DNA of 64,000 bases from positions 682,001 to 746,000 of the forward strand of contig NZ_JAFBBY010000001.1 of assembly GCF_016907515.1 (NCBI RefSeq). Direction: 5' to 3'. The DNA is from Nocardioides nitrophenolicus (GTDB lineage: Bacteria; Actinomycetota; Actinomycetes; Propionibacteriales; Nocardioidaceae). Position 1 is the stretch's first letter. The number at the start of each line of letters is the position of its first letter. A model generated the notes under the pieces. It made no database searches, was not told where the DNA came from, and saw nothing but the letters and a program-made list of their open reading frames with translations. The position numbers and the translations under genes are program-made. Of this stretch, positions 1 through 8,274 are shown piece after piece.

Positions 1-298
1 TGGCCGTGAGGGCTGGGCCTTCCTCGGGACGTTCGTGGCGATCGGGCTCGCGGTCGCCGGTCTCTTCCTGGCCCTGTTCCCGGACGTGATGCCGACGACG
101 CTCGCTGACGGGACCAGCCTGACCACGACCAACGCTGCTGCGACGGCGTACACCCTGAGGATCATGACGGTCACCGCCGTGGTGTTCACGCCGCTCGTGC
201 TGGCCTACCAGGGCTGGACCTACTGGGTCTTCCGCAAGCGGATCGCCACCCACCACATCCCCGCGGCGGCGCCGGCCGGGACCGCGGGCGCCCGATGA
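1..298 (+). CDS. cydB: Cytochrome bd oxidase subunit II, C-terminal fragment
   Basis: Only the last 98 codons are present; the reading frame enters the window open at base 2. CydB is the second integral-membrane subunit of the cytochrome bd quinol oxidase, which reduces oxygen with high affinity. The visible part has a hydrophobic helix around GLAVAGLFLALFPDVMP and a final membrane segment followed by the basic tail YWVFRKRI, typical of the CydB C-terminus. The stop overlaps the ATG of the next gene (ATGA), so cydB and cydDC are translationally coupled, as expected for a cydAB-cydDC operon. The identification rests on this C-terminus plus the cydDC neighbour. Confidence 0.85.
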   Translation, partial: GREGWAFLGTFVAIGLAVAGLFLALFPDVMPTTLADGTSLTTTNAAATAYTLRIMTVTAVVFTPLVLAYQGWTYWVFRKRIATHHIPAAAPAGTAGAR

Positions 299-3200
299 GG
301 CCGTCGGACCCGCGCCTGCGCGCGCTCCTGGCCCCGGCGCGGGCCGAGCTCGCGGGGGTCGTGGCGGCCGGCGTGATGGGCGGCGTCGTGGTGCTGGCGC
401 AGGCCTGGGCGGTGACCGGCCTGCTGGTCGCCGTCCTGCGCGGCCAGGAGCTCACCGGCTGGGCGCTGGCCGTCGTCGCCGCCCTCGGCGCGCGGGCGCT
501 GAGCGGCGCGGCCGGTGACCTGTGCGCCGCGCGCGCCGCCTCGGTGATCGGGACGGTGCTGCGGCACCGTCTGGTCCGCGCGTACGTCGACCGGGCCGGG
601 CCCGCCGCGGGCACCGGCGCGGAGGCCGTGCTCGCCACCCGCGGCGTCGCCGCGGTCGAGCCCTACGTGACCCGCTACCTGCCCGCCCTGGTGGTCGCCG
701 CCGTCCTGCCGCCGCTGACGGTGGTGGCGATCGCGAGCCAGGACCTGCTCAGCGCGGTCATCGTCCTGGCCACCCTCCCCCTCGTGCCGGTCTTCGGCGC
801 CCTGGTCGGGCTCGCCACCCGCGACCGGGCCGAGGAGCAGTGGCGGGCGATGGCGTCGCTCTCGGGCCACTTCCTCGACGTGGTCCGCGGCCTGCCCACC
901 CTCGTCGCCCATCGGCGGGCGCGCGCCCAGTCGGCGCGGATCGGGGAGGTCACCGACCGCTACCGGAGGGCGTCCTTGGGCACCCTGCGGATCGCCTTCG
1001 CCTCCTCGGCCGTGCTCGAGCTGGTGGCGACCCTGTCGGTGGCCCTGGTCGCCGTGACGGTCGGCGTCCGCCTCGCCGGCGGCGGCCTGGGGCTGCACAC
1101 CGCCCTGGTCGTCCTGCTGCTCGCCCCCGAGGCGTACTGGCCGCTGCGCCGGGTCGGTGCGGAGTTCCACGCCGCCGCCGAGGGTGCGACGACCTTCGCC
1201 GCGGTCCACGACGTGCTGGCCGCGACACCCGAGGCCGACGCCGACCGCACGGCACCGCCGGACTCTCCGCTCGTCCTGGAGCGGGTCGGCGTCACCTGGC
1301 CGGGGCGGGCCCGGCCCGCGGTCCACGAGGTCACCGCACTGGTCCCGGCGCGCGGTGTCACCGCGCTCACCGGGCCGTCGGGATGCGGCAAGTCCACCCT
1401 GCTCGCGGCGATCGCCGGCCTGGTGCCGCTCCAGGACGGCACGATCGCCGCCGGTGGCCGCCCGGTGGGCGGTCCGGACTGGCAGTCGCAGGTGGCCTGG
1501 CTGCCCCAGCAGCCGCGGTTCGTGGCCGGCAGCATCGCCGAGAACCTCCGGATCGCGCGGCCGAGTGCGAGTGACGACCAGCTCTGGGCGGCGCTGCGGG
1601 AGGTCGCCCTGGAGGAGCGGGTGCGCGCCCTTCCCGAGGGGATCGCCACGGCGCTCGGGGAGGACGGCCTGACCCTGTCCGCCGGCGAGCGGGCCCGGCT
1701 GGCCCTGGCCCGGGTCGTGCTCGCCGACCGGCCGTGGGTGCTCCTCGACGAGCCGACCGCCCACCTCGACGACCTCACCGAGCAGGTCATCGCCGACACC
1801 ATCCTCGCCCTCGGGCGGGATCGCGGCGTCCTGGTCGTGGCCCACCGGCCGCGCCTGGTCGGCATCGCCGACCGGCGCATCGAGCTCCCGGCGGCCCCCG
1901 CCCCGGCCACCCCCGATCGAGCGCCGGCCGTGGCGCGCCCCGCGCCACTCCCTGCCGCGTCCACCCGACCGGTCGCGGCCGCCGACCCCGAGCGCCGCCG
2001 GCTGCTCGGCGCCACCGTCGTCGGCTCCCTCGCCTCGGCGTCCGGCGTGGCCCTGACGGCGACCGCCGGATGGCTGATCGTCCAGGCGTCGACCCGCCCG
2101 GCCGTGCTGACCCTGCTCGTCGCCGTGGTCGGCGTGCGGGCCTTCGGGCTGGCCCGCCCCGTCCTGCGCTACGTCGAGCGGCTCTGGTCGCACGACGCGG
2201 CGCTGCGGCTCCTGGCCCGGCGCCGGGTCGAGGTGTACGACGCCCTGGTGCCCCTCGTGCCCGCACGGCTGGGCCGGCGCCGCGGCGACCTGCTCAGCAG
2301 CGTGGTCGACGACGTCGACAGCGTCGTCGACCGGCAGCTGCGGGTGCGGATGCCGCTGGTGCAGCTCGGCCTGGTCGCGACGATGGCGAGCCTGGTCGCG
2401 AGCTCGTTCCTGGCCCCCGCCGGCGCCGTCGTGGCGGCCCTGGCGGTGTCGGGTGGACTCGCCTTCCTGCTGGCACGTCATGGAGCCCGCACCGCGGAGC
2501 GCCGCCTGGTCGCGCTGCGCGCCGAACTGTCCGAGACCGTCGTCGAGGCGGTCCAGGTCGGCGGTGAGCTGCGGATGTGGCAGCGGTCGCTGGCGACGGC
2601 CGACCGCGTGGCCGCGATCGGTGCCCGGATCGGCGCGGTGTCGGCGACCGCGACCCGCTGGCTCACCGCGGCCCGGGCCCTCGTCCTGGTGGGCAGCGGC
2701 ACCGCCGTCGTGGGGATGGCGGCGCTCACCGCCGGCCCGGTGGCCGAGGGGACCCTCTCCGGTCCCGTCATGGCGCTGCTGGTCCTGCTGCCCCTCGCCC
2801 TCGCGGACGTCGCCGCACCCGCCGCCGACGCCGGCGTGCTCGCCGCGCGGACCGCCGCGGCCGACGAGCGCCTGCGCGCGCTGGAGAGCACGCCTCCGGC
2901 GGTCGCGGACCTCCCGAGCCGCACCGCTCCGCTCGGGGACGGCGTCGAGCTCGACGAGGTGACGGCACGGTGGGACCTGCGTGCGCCGCTGACCCGGCCA
3001 GTCAGCCTCGACCTGGCGCCCGGCTCCCGGGTCGCGGTCGTCGGGCCGTCCGGGTCGGGCAAGAGCACGCTCGCCGCCGTGCTGCTGCGCTTCCTCGACC
3101 CGGTGTCCGGAGCGGCCCGGCTCGGCGGCGCCACGCTCGAGCACCTCGCCCCCGACGACGTACGACGGCGGGTCGGGCTGGTCGACGACGACCCCTATGT

Positions 3201-3660
3201 GTTCGCCACCACCCTGGTCGAGAACGTCCGCCTCGCCCGCCCCACCGCGAGCGACGCCGAGGTCGAGGACGCCCTGCGCCGGGCCCACCTCGGGGCCTGG
3301 CTGGACGGGCTCCCCGACGGACTCGGCAGCTGGCTGGGCGCCGGTCACGGCGGCCTCTCCGGCGGCGAGCGGGCCCGTCTGGGCATCGCCCGCTCGCTGC
3401 TCGCCGCGCACCCGGTGCTGGTGCTCGACGAGCCGACCGCTCATCTCGACCACCCGACGGCCGAGGCGCTGGCCCGCGAGGTGCTGGCGGGGCCGCGCGA
3501 GCGCGCGGTGCTCTGGATCACCCACGGCAGCGCCGGTCTAGACCTCGTCGACCTGACCGTCCGCCTGGAGCGGCGGGCCGAAGGTCCCGCCAGGTCGGGG
3601 GCGTCGGCCCGTACCGCCGCGACGCGGGACTCCGGAGGCTGGACCCATGACCACGACTGA
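295..3660 (+). CDS. cydDC: Fused CydD-CydC ABC exporter for cytochrome bd assembly
   Basis: This 1121-residue protein joins two complete ABC half-transporters in one chain. CydDC exports cysteine/glutathione-type thiols and is needed to assemble cytochrome bd. The first half has about six membrane helices, then Walker A GPSGCGKST near residue 360, signature LSAGERARLALAR and Walker B VLLDEPTAHLDD. The second half repeats this with GPSGSGKST near residue 917, LSGGERARLGIAR and VLVLDEPTAHLDH. Both nucleotide sites look intact. In enterobacteria cydD and cydC are separate genes; the fusion is common in actinobacteria. The start ATG overlaps the cydB stop, and the end overlaps the next ATG by 14 nt. 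Confidence 0.93.
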   Translation: MRPSDPRLRALLAPARAELAGVVAAGVMGGVVVLAQAWAVTGLLVAVLRGQELTGWALAVVAALGARALSGAAGDLCAARAASVIGTVLRHRLVRAYVDRAGPAAGTGAEAVLATRGVAAVEPYVTRYLPALVVAAVLPPLTVVAIASQDLLSAVIVLATLPLVPVFGALVGLATRDRAEEQWRAMASLSGHFLDVVRGLPTLVAHRRARAQSARIGEVTDRYRRASLGTLRIAFASSAVLELVATLSVALVAVTVGVRLAGGGLGLHTALVVLLLAPEAYWPLRRVGAEFHAAAEGATTFAAVHDVLAATPEADADRTAPPDSPLVLERVGVTWPGRARPAVHEVTALVPARGVTALTGPSGCGKSTLLAAIAGLVPLQDGTIAAGGRPVGGPDWQSQVAWLPQQPRFVAGSIAENLRIARPSASDDQLWAALREVALEERVRALPEGIATALGEDGLTLSAGERARLALARVVLADRPWVLLDEPTAHLDDLTEQVIADTILALGRDRGVLVVAHRPRLVGIADRRIELPAAPAPATPDRAPAVARPAPLPAASTRPVAAADPERRRLLGATVVGSLASASGVALTATAGWLIVQASTRPAVLTLLVAVVGVRAFGLARPVLRYVERLWSHDAALRLLARRRVEVYDALVPLVPARLGRRRGDLLSSVVDDVDSVVDRQLRVRMPLVQLGLVATMASLVASSFLAPAGAVVAALAVSGGLAFLLARHGARTAERRLVALRAELSETVVEAVQVGGELRMWQRSLATADRVAAIGARIGAVSATATRWLTAARALVLVGSGTAVVGMAALTAGPVAEGTLSGPVMALLVLLPLALADVAAPAADAGVLAARTAAADERLRALESTPPAVADLPSRTAPLGDGVELDEVTARWDLRAPLTRPVSLDLAPGSRVAVVGPSGSGKSTLAAVLLRFLDPVSGAARLGGATLEHLAPDDVRRRVGLVDDDPYVFATTLVENVRLARPTASDAEVEDALRRAHLGAWLDGLPDGLGSWLGAGHGGLSGGERARLGIARSLLAAHPVLVLDEPTAHLDHPTAEALAREVLAGPRERAVLWITHGSAGLDLVDLTVRLERRAEGPARSGASARTAATRDSGGWTHDHD

Positions 3661-4579
3661 GTCCACGGGCGAGCACCCGATCCCCGCCAACAGCATCGTC
3701 GTCGCCGTCGACGGCTCCGACGACGCGGACCGCGCGGTGCACTGGGCCGCCGAGCAGGCGTTCCTGGAGCGGCGGCCGCTGACCGTCGTCACCACCATCC
3801 ACAGCCCGGACGTCCCGGCCTCGGCCTGGGGCGGCCTGGGTGCCGTCTACGCCTACGACCCCGAGCAGCTGCTCGCGGGCGGGCGGGCCGTGGCCCAGGA
3901 GGCGGCCGAGGTCGCCCTCCACCTGCACCCCGGCCTCGACGTCACGACGGTCGCGCGGATCGGGGATCCCCGTCACCTCCTGGTGGAGATCTCGCGCGAC
4001 GTGCACCTGATCGTGCTGGGCTCGCGCGGCCGCGGCGCGCTGCGCAGCAAGCTCCTCGGCTCGGTGAGCGCCGCGGTCAGCCGCGACTCGGGCTGCCCGG
4101 TCGTCGTCTGCCGGCCCCGAGGCCGTCAGGAGCAGAGCCGGCTGGGCATCCTCGTCGGCGCGGACGGCACGCCCGAGTCGCTGCCCGTCATCGAGTTCGC
4201 CTTCCAGCAGGCCTCGCTCACGAACCTGCCGCTCACCGTCGTGCACGCCGTCTGGGACGAGGTGGGCGCCGTCCACGGTCCTGTGATGGTGTCGCCCCGC
4301 GAGGCCGGTCTCGACCAGTACCGGGTCCTGCTCGGCGAGAGCGTCGCCGGGATCTCGTCGAAGTTCCCCGAGGTGCCGCTCGACCTCCGCCTCGCCCGCG
4401 GGATGGCCGAGGACTGCCTCAGCGACAGTAGCGCCCAGTGGGACCTGATCGTCGTCGGGCGACACCCGGTCGACTCGCTGCTGCGCCTGGTCACCGGCGC
4501 GGTCGCCACGTCCGTCGTCGAGCGATCGCACACCACCGTGGCCGTCGTACCGCAGGCCGACGCGCCGGAAGAGAGCTGA
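3647..4579 (+). CDS. Tandem universal stress protein
   Basis: The 310-residue protein has two UspA domains (about residues 8-150 and 160-300). Each begins with an ASP-type strand (SIVVAVDGSDDADRA; GILVGADGTPES), and the first domain ends in the ATP-binding pattern GSRGRGALRSKLLGS. Tandem USPs in actinobacteria bind ATP and accumulate under hypoxia or stationary-phase stress. The gene overlaps the end of cydDC by 14 nt and so is probably the last or penultimate gene of the bd-oxidase operon, fitting a low-oxygen role. The second domain has the weaker motif VVGRHPVDSLLRLVTGAVA. The exact physiological function cannot be read from the sequence. Confidence 0.88.
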   Translation: MTTTESTGEHPIPANSIVVAVDGSDDADRAVHWAAEQAFLERRPLTVVTTIHSPDVPASAWGGLGAVYAYDPEQLLAGGRAVAQEAAEVALHLHPGLDVTTVARIGDPRHLLVEISRDVHLIVLGSRGRGALRSKLLGSVSAAVSRDSGCPVVVCRPRGRQEQSRLGILVGADGTPESLPVIEFAFQQASLTNLPLTVVHAVWDEVGAVHGPVMVSPREAGLDQYRVLLGESVAGISSKFPEVPLDLRLARGMAEDCLSDSSAQWDLIVVGRHPVDSLLRLVTGAVATSVVERSHTTVAVVPQADAPEES

Positions 4580-4585
4580 GCCGCC

Positions 4586-5434
4586 GTGAGCACCACCACC
4601 CTGCGTCCCGGAAGCATCGTCGTCGGAGCCGACGGCTCCAAGCACGCCGCCCGCGCGATCGCCTGGGCCGCGGAGCAGGCGGCGCTCGAGCGCCGTCCGC
4701 TCGTGGTCCTCAGCGTCGACGAGGGCGCGGTGCACCGCACCAACGCCGAGGCGGTCCGGCTCGCGCGCGAGCTCGCCCCCGACGTCGAGGTGATCGGCCT
4801 GACCGCCGCCGACGACCCCCGCGGCACGCTGGTCGAGCTCTCCCGCGAGGCGCACCTGATCGTGGTCGGCTCACGCGGGCGCGGCACGGTGCGCACGATG
4901 CTGCTGGGCTCGGTGAGCGCCACCGTCAGCCGGCTGTCGTACTGCCCCGTCGTCGTGTGCCGGCCCCGGGCCGAGGAGCAGCGCCGCACGGGCGTGCTCG
5001 TCGGCGTCGACGGCACCGAGTCCTCGCTCGGCGTCCTCGACTTCGCCTTCACCCAGGCCTCCCTCCGCGGGCAGGCGCTCACGGTCGTCCACTGCGTGTG
5101 GGACGTCGTCGCCGCCGTGGCCGGGCTGCGCAACGTGCGCGTCGAGGACGTCGACCTGGGGCCCGAGGACGAGGCCCACCTGCTGCTCGCCGAGACCGTC
5201 GCCGGGTTCTCCGAGAAGTTCCCCGACGTCCCGGTGACGCTCCGCGTCACCCACGGACTCGTCGACGACGTGCTCGGCGGCCGCAGCGCGGCCTGGGACC
5301 TCGTCGTCGTCGGTCGTCATCCCCTCGACACCGTGGGCCGCCTCGTCACCGGGTCGATCGCGACGGCCGTCGTCGAACGGGCGCACACCAGCGTCGCCGT
5401 GGTCCCCGAGGCATGCGTGGTCCTTCCGGCCTGA
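4586..5434 (+). CDS. Tandem universal stress protein (second copy)
   Basis: A 282-residue paralogue of the preceding gene, starting at GTG six bases after its stop. It has the same two-domain layout: SIVVGADGSKHAARA then GSRGRGTVRTMLLGS in domain 1, and GVLVGVDGTESS then VVGRHPLDTVGRLVTGS in domain 2. The two proteins share their motif order and many identical segments, so they probably arose by tandem duplication. This copy lacks about 25 residues of the loop before the ATP motif in domain 1. It is likely cotranscribed with cydDC and the first copy. It is followed by a tandem-repeat stretch and then the convergent adk gene. Confidence 0.87.
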   Translation: MSTTTLRPGSIVVGADGSKHAARAIAWAAEQAALERRPLVVLSVDEGAVHRTNAEAVRLARELAPDVEVIGLTAADDPRGTLVELSREAHLIVVGSRGRGTVRTMLLGSVSATVSRLSYCPVVVCRPRAEEQRRTGVLVGVDGTESSLGVLDFAFTQASLRGQALTVVHCVWDVVAAVAGLRNVRVEDVDLGPEDEAHLLLAETVAGFSEKFPDVPVTLRVTHGLVDDVLGGRSAAWDLVVVGRHPLDTVGRLVTGSIATAVVERAHTSVAVVPEACVVLPA

Positions 5435-5488
5435 GCCGGCCTGAGCCGGCGCGAGGCCGGCGCGAGGTCAGCGCGAGGTCAGCGCGAG
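5431..5488. repeat. Short GC-rich tandem repeats between convergent genes
   Basis: The 10-mer ctgagccggc occurs twice in a row (5431-5450), followed by an 11-mer of type cgcgaggtcag in three copies (5450-5482, the first imperfect) plus a partial fourth. The last units run into the adk stop codon. The array sits between the 3' ends of the USP gene and adk. It may fold into GC hairpins that end transcription, but no T-tract is present. Confidence 0.7.
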
Positions 5489-6066
5489 ACCGGACGCGCC
5501 GACAGGGACGCCAGCGCCGCGAGGATCCGCTGCGCGACCTCGTCGACCGCCCCCAGGCCGTCGACCGTCGCGAGCAGTCGCCGGCCGTCGTACTCGGCGG
5601 CGAGGGGCGCGGTCTCGCCGGCGTAGACGTCGAGCCGGCGCCGGATCACCGCGTCGGTGTCGTCCGCGCGGCCCTGCTGCTGCGCCCGCAGCAGCAGCCG
5701 GCGCACCAGCTCGTCGGGGTCGGCCTCGAGCAGGACCACCGCGTCCAGCGCGGCCCCGTCCCGCTCGAGCATCTCGTCGAGCGCGGTGACCTGCTGGAGG
5801 GTGCGCGGATAGCCGTCGAGGAGGAAGCCGGCGTCGCAGTCGGCCTCCGCGAGCCGGTCGGCCACCATGGCGTTGGTGACCTCGTCGGGCACGTACTCGC
5901 CGGCGTCCATGAACCGCCGCGCCGTGCGCCCGAGCGGCGTCAGGCCCGCGACGTTGGCGCGGAAGATGTCACCGGTCGAGACCGCGGGAACGCCGAAGCG
6001 CTCGGCGATGGCGGCGGCCTGGGTGCCCTTGCCGGCACCGGGCGGACCCATGAGAAGCAGGCGCAT
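5479..6066 (-). CDS. adk: Adenylate kinase, short form
   Basis: Adenylate kinase (195 residues) interconverts ATP + AMP and 2 ADP in the cytosol. The P-loop GPPGAGKGTQ is at residues 7-16, followed by the AMP-site segments STGDIFR and GYPRTLQQ and the arginines DAVIRRRLDVY. The long zinc/LID insertion is replaced by a short loop, so this is the short type. The start was placed at 6066: a -10-like TAGTGT ends 7 nt upstream of this ATG, which implies a leaderless mRNA and excludes the longer frame. The promoter carries the TGCAAC direct repeat shared with the alcohol-oxidation genes (see 6074-6107). This may therefore be a second, inducible adk; the housekeeping copy normally lies in the ribosomal-protein/secY region. 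Confidence 0.93.
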   Translation of the reverse strand: MRLLLMGPPGAGKGTQAAAIAERFGVPAVSTGDIFRANVAGLTPLGRTARRFMDAGEYVPDEVTNAMVADRLAEADCDAGFLLDGYPRTLQQVTALDEMLERDGAALDAVVLLEADPDELVRRLLLRAQQQGRADDTDAVIRRRLDVYAGETAPLAAEYDGRRLLATVDGLGAVDEVAQRILAALASLSARPVSR

Positions 6067-6073
6067 GCGGCGG

Positions 6074-6107
6074 ACACTATCCGGGCCGGTGCTGCAATCA
6101 CGTTGCA
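6074..6107 (-). promoter_or_regulatory. adk promoter with 11-bp-phased direct repeat
   Basis: On the minus strand the order is TGCAAC, 5 nt, TGCAGC, 11 nt, TAGTGT (-10-like), 7 nt, ATG. The repeat units lie at 6102-6107 and 6091-6096 and the -10 at 6074-6079. No good -35 is visible; the repeats flank its expected position. The same architecture with identical spacings occurs before the ercA-like operon, the GAF regulator and the aldehyde dehydrogenase gene. Confidence 0.6.
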
Positions 6108-6242
6108 CGTCGCGGGCGGCCCGGCCGTCGGGCGAGCCGATCCCCTCCGTCCGGGCAGTCCCAACTGCGGCCTGCTCGCAGGGTGTGGAGCGGCCGAGGA
6201 GGTCGGCACAGTGACGGGGACCACAATCCCCTGGAGGTACTG

Positions 6243-6836
6243 ATGTCCGCTGAAACCCTCGTCCCCGACGGCAATCCCGGCCTGATCGGCGTGCCGACCT
6301 TCCTGGTCGGCTCCGTGGCCCTGGGCCTGGTCCTGGTCGGCTTCGTGCCGGCGAGCGCCGGCGCCGCGTCGATCCCGATCATCGCCACGGCCACCGCGTT
6401 CGGCCAGGCGGTCGCGGCCGTGTGGGCCACGCGCCTGAACCAGAACGCGGTGGCCGCCATCTTCGGAATCTTCACCGGCTTCTGGTCCAGCTACGCGGCG
6501 CTCGTGCTCGGCCTCGCCCACGGCTGGTTCGGGATCGTCCCCGCCGACGCGGTCCGGACCCAGGAGCTCTTCCTCGGCTCGTGGCTCGCCGTGATCGTGC
6601 TGCTGACGCTCGCGACCTTGCGCCTGCCCCGTGCCTTCACGGTCCTGTTCGGCCTGATCGACCTCGCATTGCTCCTGGTCCTGCTCGGCACCGCGCAGGG
6701 CAGTACCGAGCTGACCCGGATCGGCGGGTACACCGTCTTCGCCTTCGTCAGCGTCGGGGCCTACCTCTTCCTCGACGCGATGTCGCAGGCCACCGGCGGG
6801 CGCGCGCTTCCGCTCGGCGCGCCGATCCGCGCCTGA
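6243..6836 (+). CDS. GPR1/FUN34/YaaH-family acetate transporter
   Basis: A 197-residue membrane protein with about six hydrophobic segments, beginning with the family-typical NPGLIGVPTFLVGS and continuing with the TAFGQAVAAVWATRLNQN region. Members (SatP/YaaH, GPR1/FUN34) take up or release acetate and succinate with protons across the cytoplasmic membrane. The start at 6243 has a strong ribosome site (GGAGG, 5 nt spacing). Its place beside mycofactocin and alcohol/aldehyde dehydrogenase genes suggests handling of the acetate formed when ethanol is oxidised. The 3' end overlaps the convergent mftF gene by 89 nt. Substrate specificity is inferred from the family only. Confidence 0.82.
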   Translation: MSAETLVPDGNPGLIGVPTFLVGSVALGLVLVGFVPASAGAASIPIIATATAFGQAVAAVWATRLNQNAVAAIFGIFTGFWSSYAALVLGLAHGWFGIVPADAVRTQELFLGSWLAVIVLLTLATLRLPRAFTVLFGLIDLALLLVLLGTAQGSTELTRIGGYTVFAFVSVGAYLFLDAMSQATGGRALPLGAPIRA

Positions 6837-8262
6837 CCCGATGCAGGAACGGCACCGCCGGTCGGAGCGGGGCCGTGGTGGTGTGCTGGACCGCACCCCA
6901 CCACAGCCCCGCGCCGTAGGACAGGTCGTCGAGCCGCCGCAGCACGAGGTACGTCGACAGGTCCAGGTCGGGCCGGGAGCGCACCCACTCGACCAGGCCG
7001 TCGAGCACCGCGCCGGCCAGCCAGGCCCGTCGTGCCCGACGCGAGAGCAGGGCGGCAGGGACCATGAGCGGCCACCAGTGCCGGTTCATCGCCGCCGCGC
7101 ACTGCTGGGCCGCGGCCGCGACGCCGTAGGGCGCGAGCCGGATGGCGACGCCCCAGGGGCGTTCACTGGCGCCCATCGCGCCGGCGGTGCGGGCGACCAC
7201 CCCTGCGCCCACGCCGGCGGCCACCCCGAGTGCCCACGGGCGCTGCACCACGAGCACCAGCGCCACGGCCACGGTGAGGGGCCCGGCGACGACGGGCGCC
7301 ACCGCGTCGCCGTGCCGCAGCGCGAGCGGCGCGGCGCTCGTGCCGTAGAACGCCTTGCGTGCCAGCCAGGCGCGCGGCGCGGCGCGGTGCTCGTGGGCCA
7401 CGACCGCCTCGGGCACATAGCGAACCGCCCAGCCGTCGCGGACCGTGCGCCAGACCAGGTCGACGTCCTCCCCCACCCGCATCCGCTCGTCGAAGCCCTC
7501 CCCGAACGCGCCGACCCGGCCCACGAGACAGGCCGACGGGACGTAGGGCACCGGTCCGCCGGGGACGACGAGCGCGCCGACGGCGCCCAGGTCCAGCGAC
7601 GAGCGCACGGCCTCGTAGCGCGCGACCCGGCCGCGCCCGTCGCCGAGTCCGGCGATCCGAGGGGCCACCACTCCCACAGCCGGGTCGGTCAGCTGCAGCA
7701 GCAGGGGTCCCAGCCAGCCGGTGGTGGGCACCACGTCGGAGTCGACGAACGCGACGAGCTCGGTCCGCACGGCCCGCAGCCCGGTGTTGCGGGCCGCCGC
7801 GGGACCGCGACACACCGGATGGCGGACCAGCTCGGCGCCCTGGTGGGCCGCGACGGCCGCCGTCGCGTCCGGATCGGTCGAGCCGTCGTCGACGACCACC
7901 ACCCGGAGGCCACGCAGCGCGCCGAGGAGCCGGGCCAGGCTCTCGGGGCGGTCCTTGACCGGGACCACCACCGTCACGTCGTCGAGCCGCCACGGGACCC
8001 GGCCCCCGTCGACCTCGGCGAGACCGCGGTCGAGCAGCATCCGGGCCAGGCGCGCGCTGGGCGGCGCATCGACGACGAGCTCGGCGCCGGCGAGGAGCCC
8101 GACCGCCGCCGGGCTCAGGAAGAGCATGCGCGACGGCGCACCGCCGAACAGCGCGCGGCCGCCCTCCCCTCGCCAGGTGCTCGCGAGCAGCCGGACCGTC
8201 GTGCCCGGCGGCAGGTCGCGGCTGGCGCCGAGCTCGGGCCAGGTCGAGCGGGCCGGCTCCAT
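6748..8262 (-). CDS. mftF: Mycofactocin glycosyltransferase MftF
   Basis: A 504-residue GT2-family protein. MftF adds beta-1,4-glucose units to the mycofactocin core made by MftC and its partners. The N-terminal about 95 residues are the MftF-specific part; the GT2 fold follows with DVTVVVPVKDRPESL, VVVDDGSTDPD and the metal-binding DSDVVPTTGWL, then GEDVDLVWR. The C-terminal half has hydrophobic stretches that may associate with the membrane. It starts 12 nt after mftC ends, in an mftA-B-C-F operon. The last 30 or so residues are arginine-rich and are encoded opposite the acetate-transporter gene, probably a 3' extension rather than part of the enzyme fold. Confidence 0.9.
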   Translation of the reverse strand: MEPARSTWPELGASRDLPPGTTVRLLASTWRGEGGRALFGGAPSRMLFLSPAAVGLLAGAELVVDAPPSARLARMLLDRGLAEVDGGRVPWRLDDVTVVVPVKDRPESLARLLGALRGLRVVVVDDGSTDPDATAAVAAHQGAELVRHPVCRGPAAARNTGLRAVRTELVAFVDSDVVPTTGWLGPLLLQLTDPAVGVVAPRIAGLGDGRGRVARYEAVRSSLDLGAVGALVVPGGPVPYVPSACLVGRVGAFGEGFDERMRVGEDVDLVWRTVRDGWAVRYVPEAVVAHEHRAAPRAWLARKAFYGTSAAPLALRHGDAVAPVVAGPLTVAVALVLVVQRPWALGVAAGVGAGVVARTAGAMGASERPWGVAIRLAPYGVAAAAQQCAAAMNRHWWPLMVPAALLSRRARRAWLAGAVLDGLVEWVRSRPDLDLSTYLVLRRLDDLSYGAGLWWGAVQHTTTAPLRPAVPFLHRVRRGSARRAEARARRWPATSRRGRGRPRR

Positions 8263-8274
8263 CGTGCTCGCCTC

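Noticed and set aside
220..3525. Open reading frame of 1101 codons on the minus strand
   Set aside because: It is the antisense mirror of cydDC; the translation is Arg/Gly/Asp/Gln-rich low-complexity typical of GC-rich shadow frames and has no motif or ribosome site.
5431..5488. CRISPR array
   Set aside because: Repeats are 10-11 bp and directly abut each other without spacers; no cas genes are present.
6089..6108. Adenylate kinase start at 6108
   Set aside because: The additional 14 residues precede the P-loop, lie across the direct-repeat promoter and would start upstream of the -10 box.
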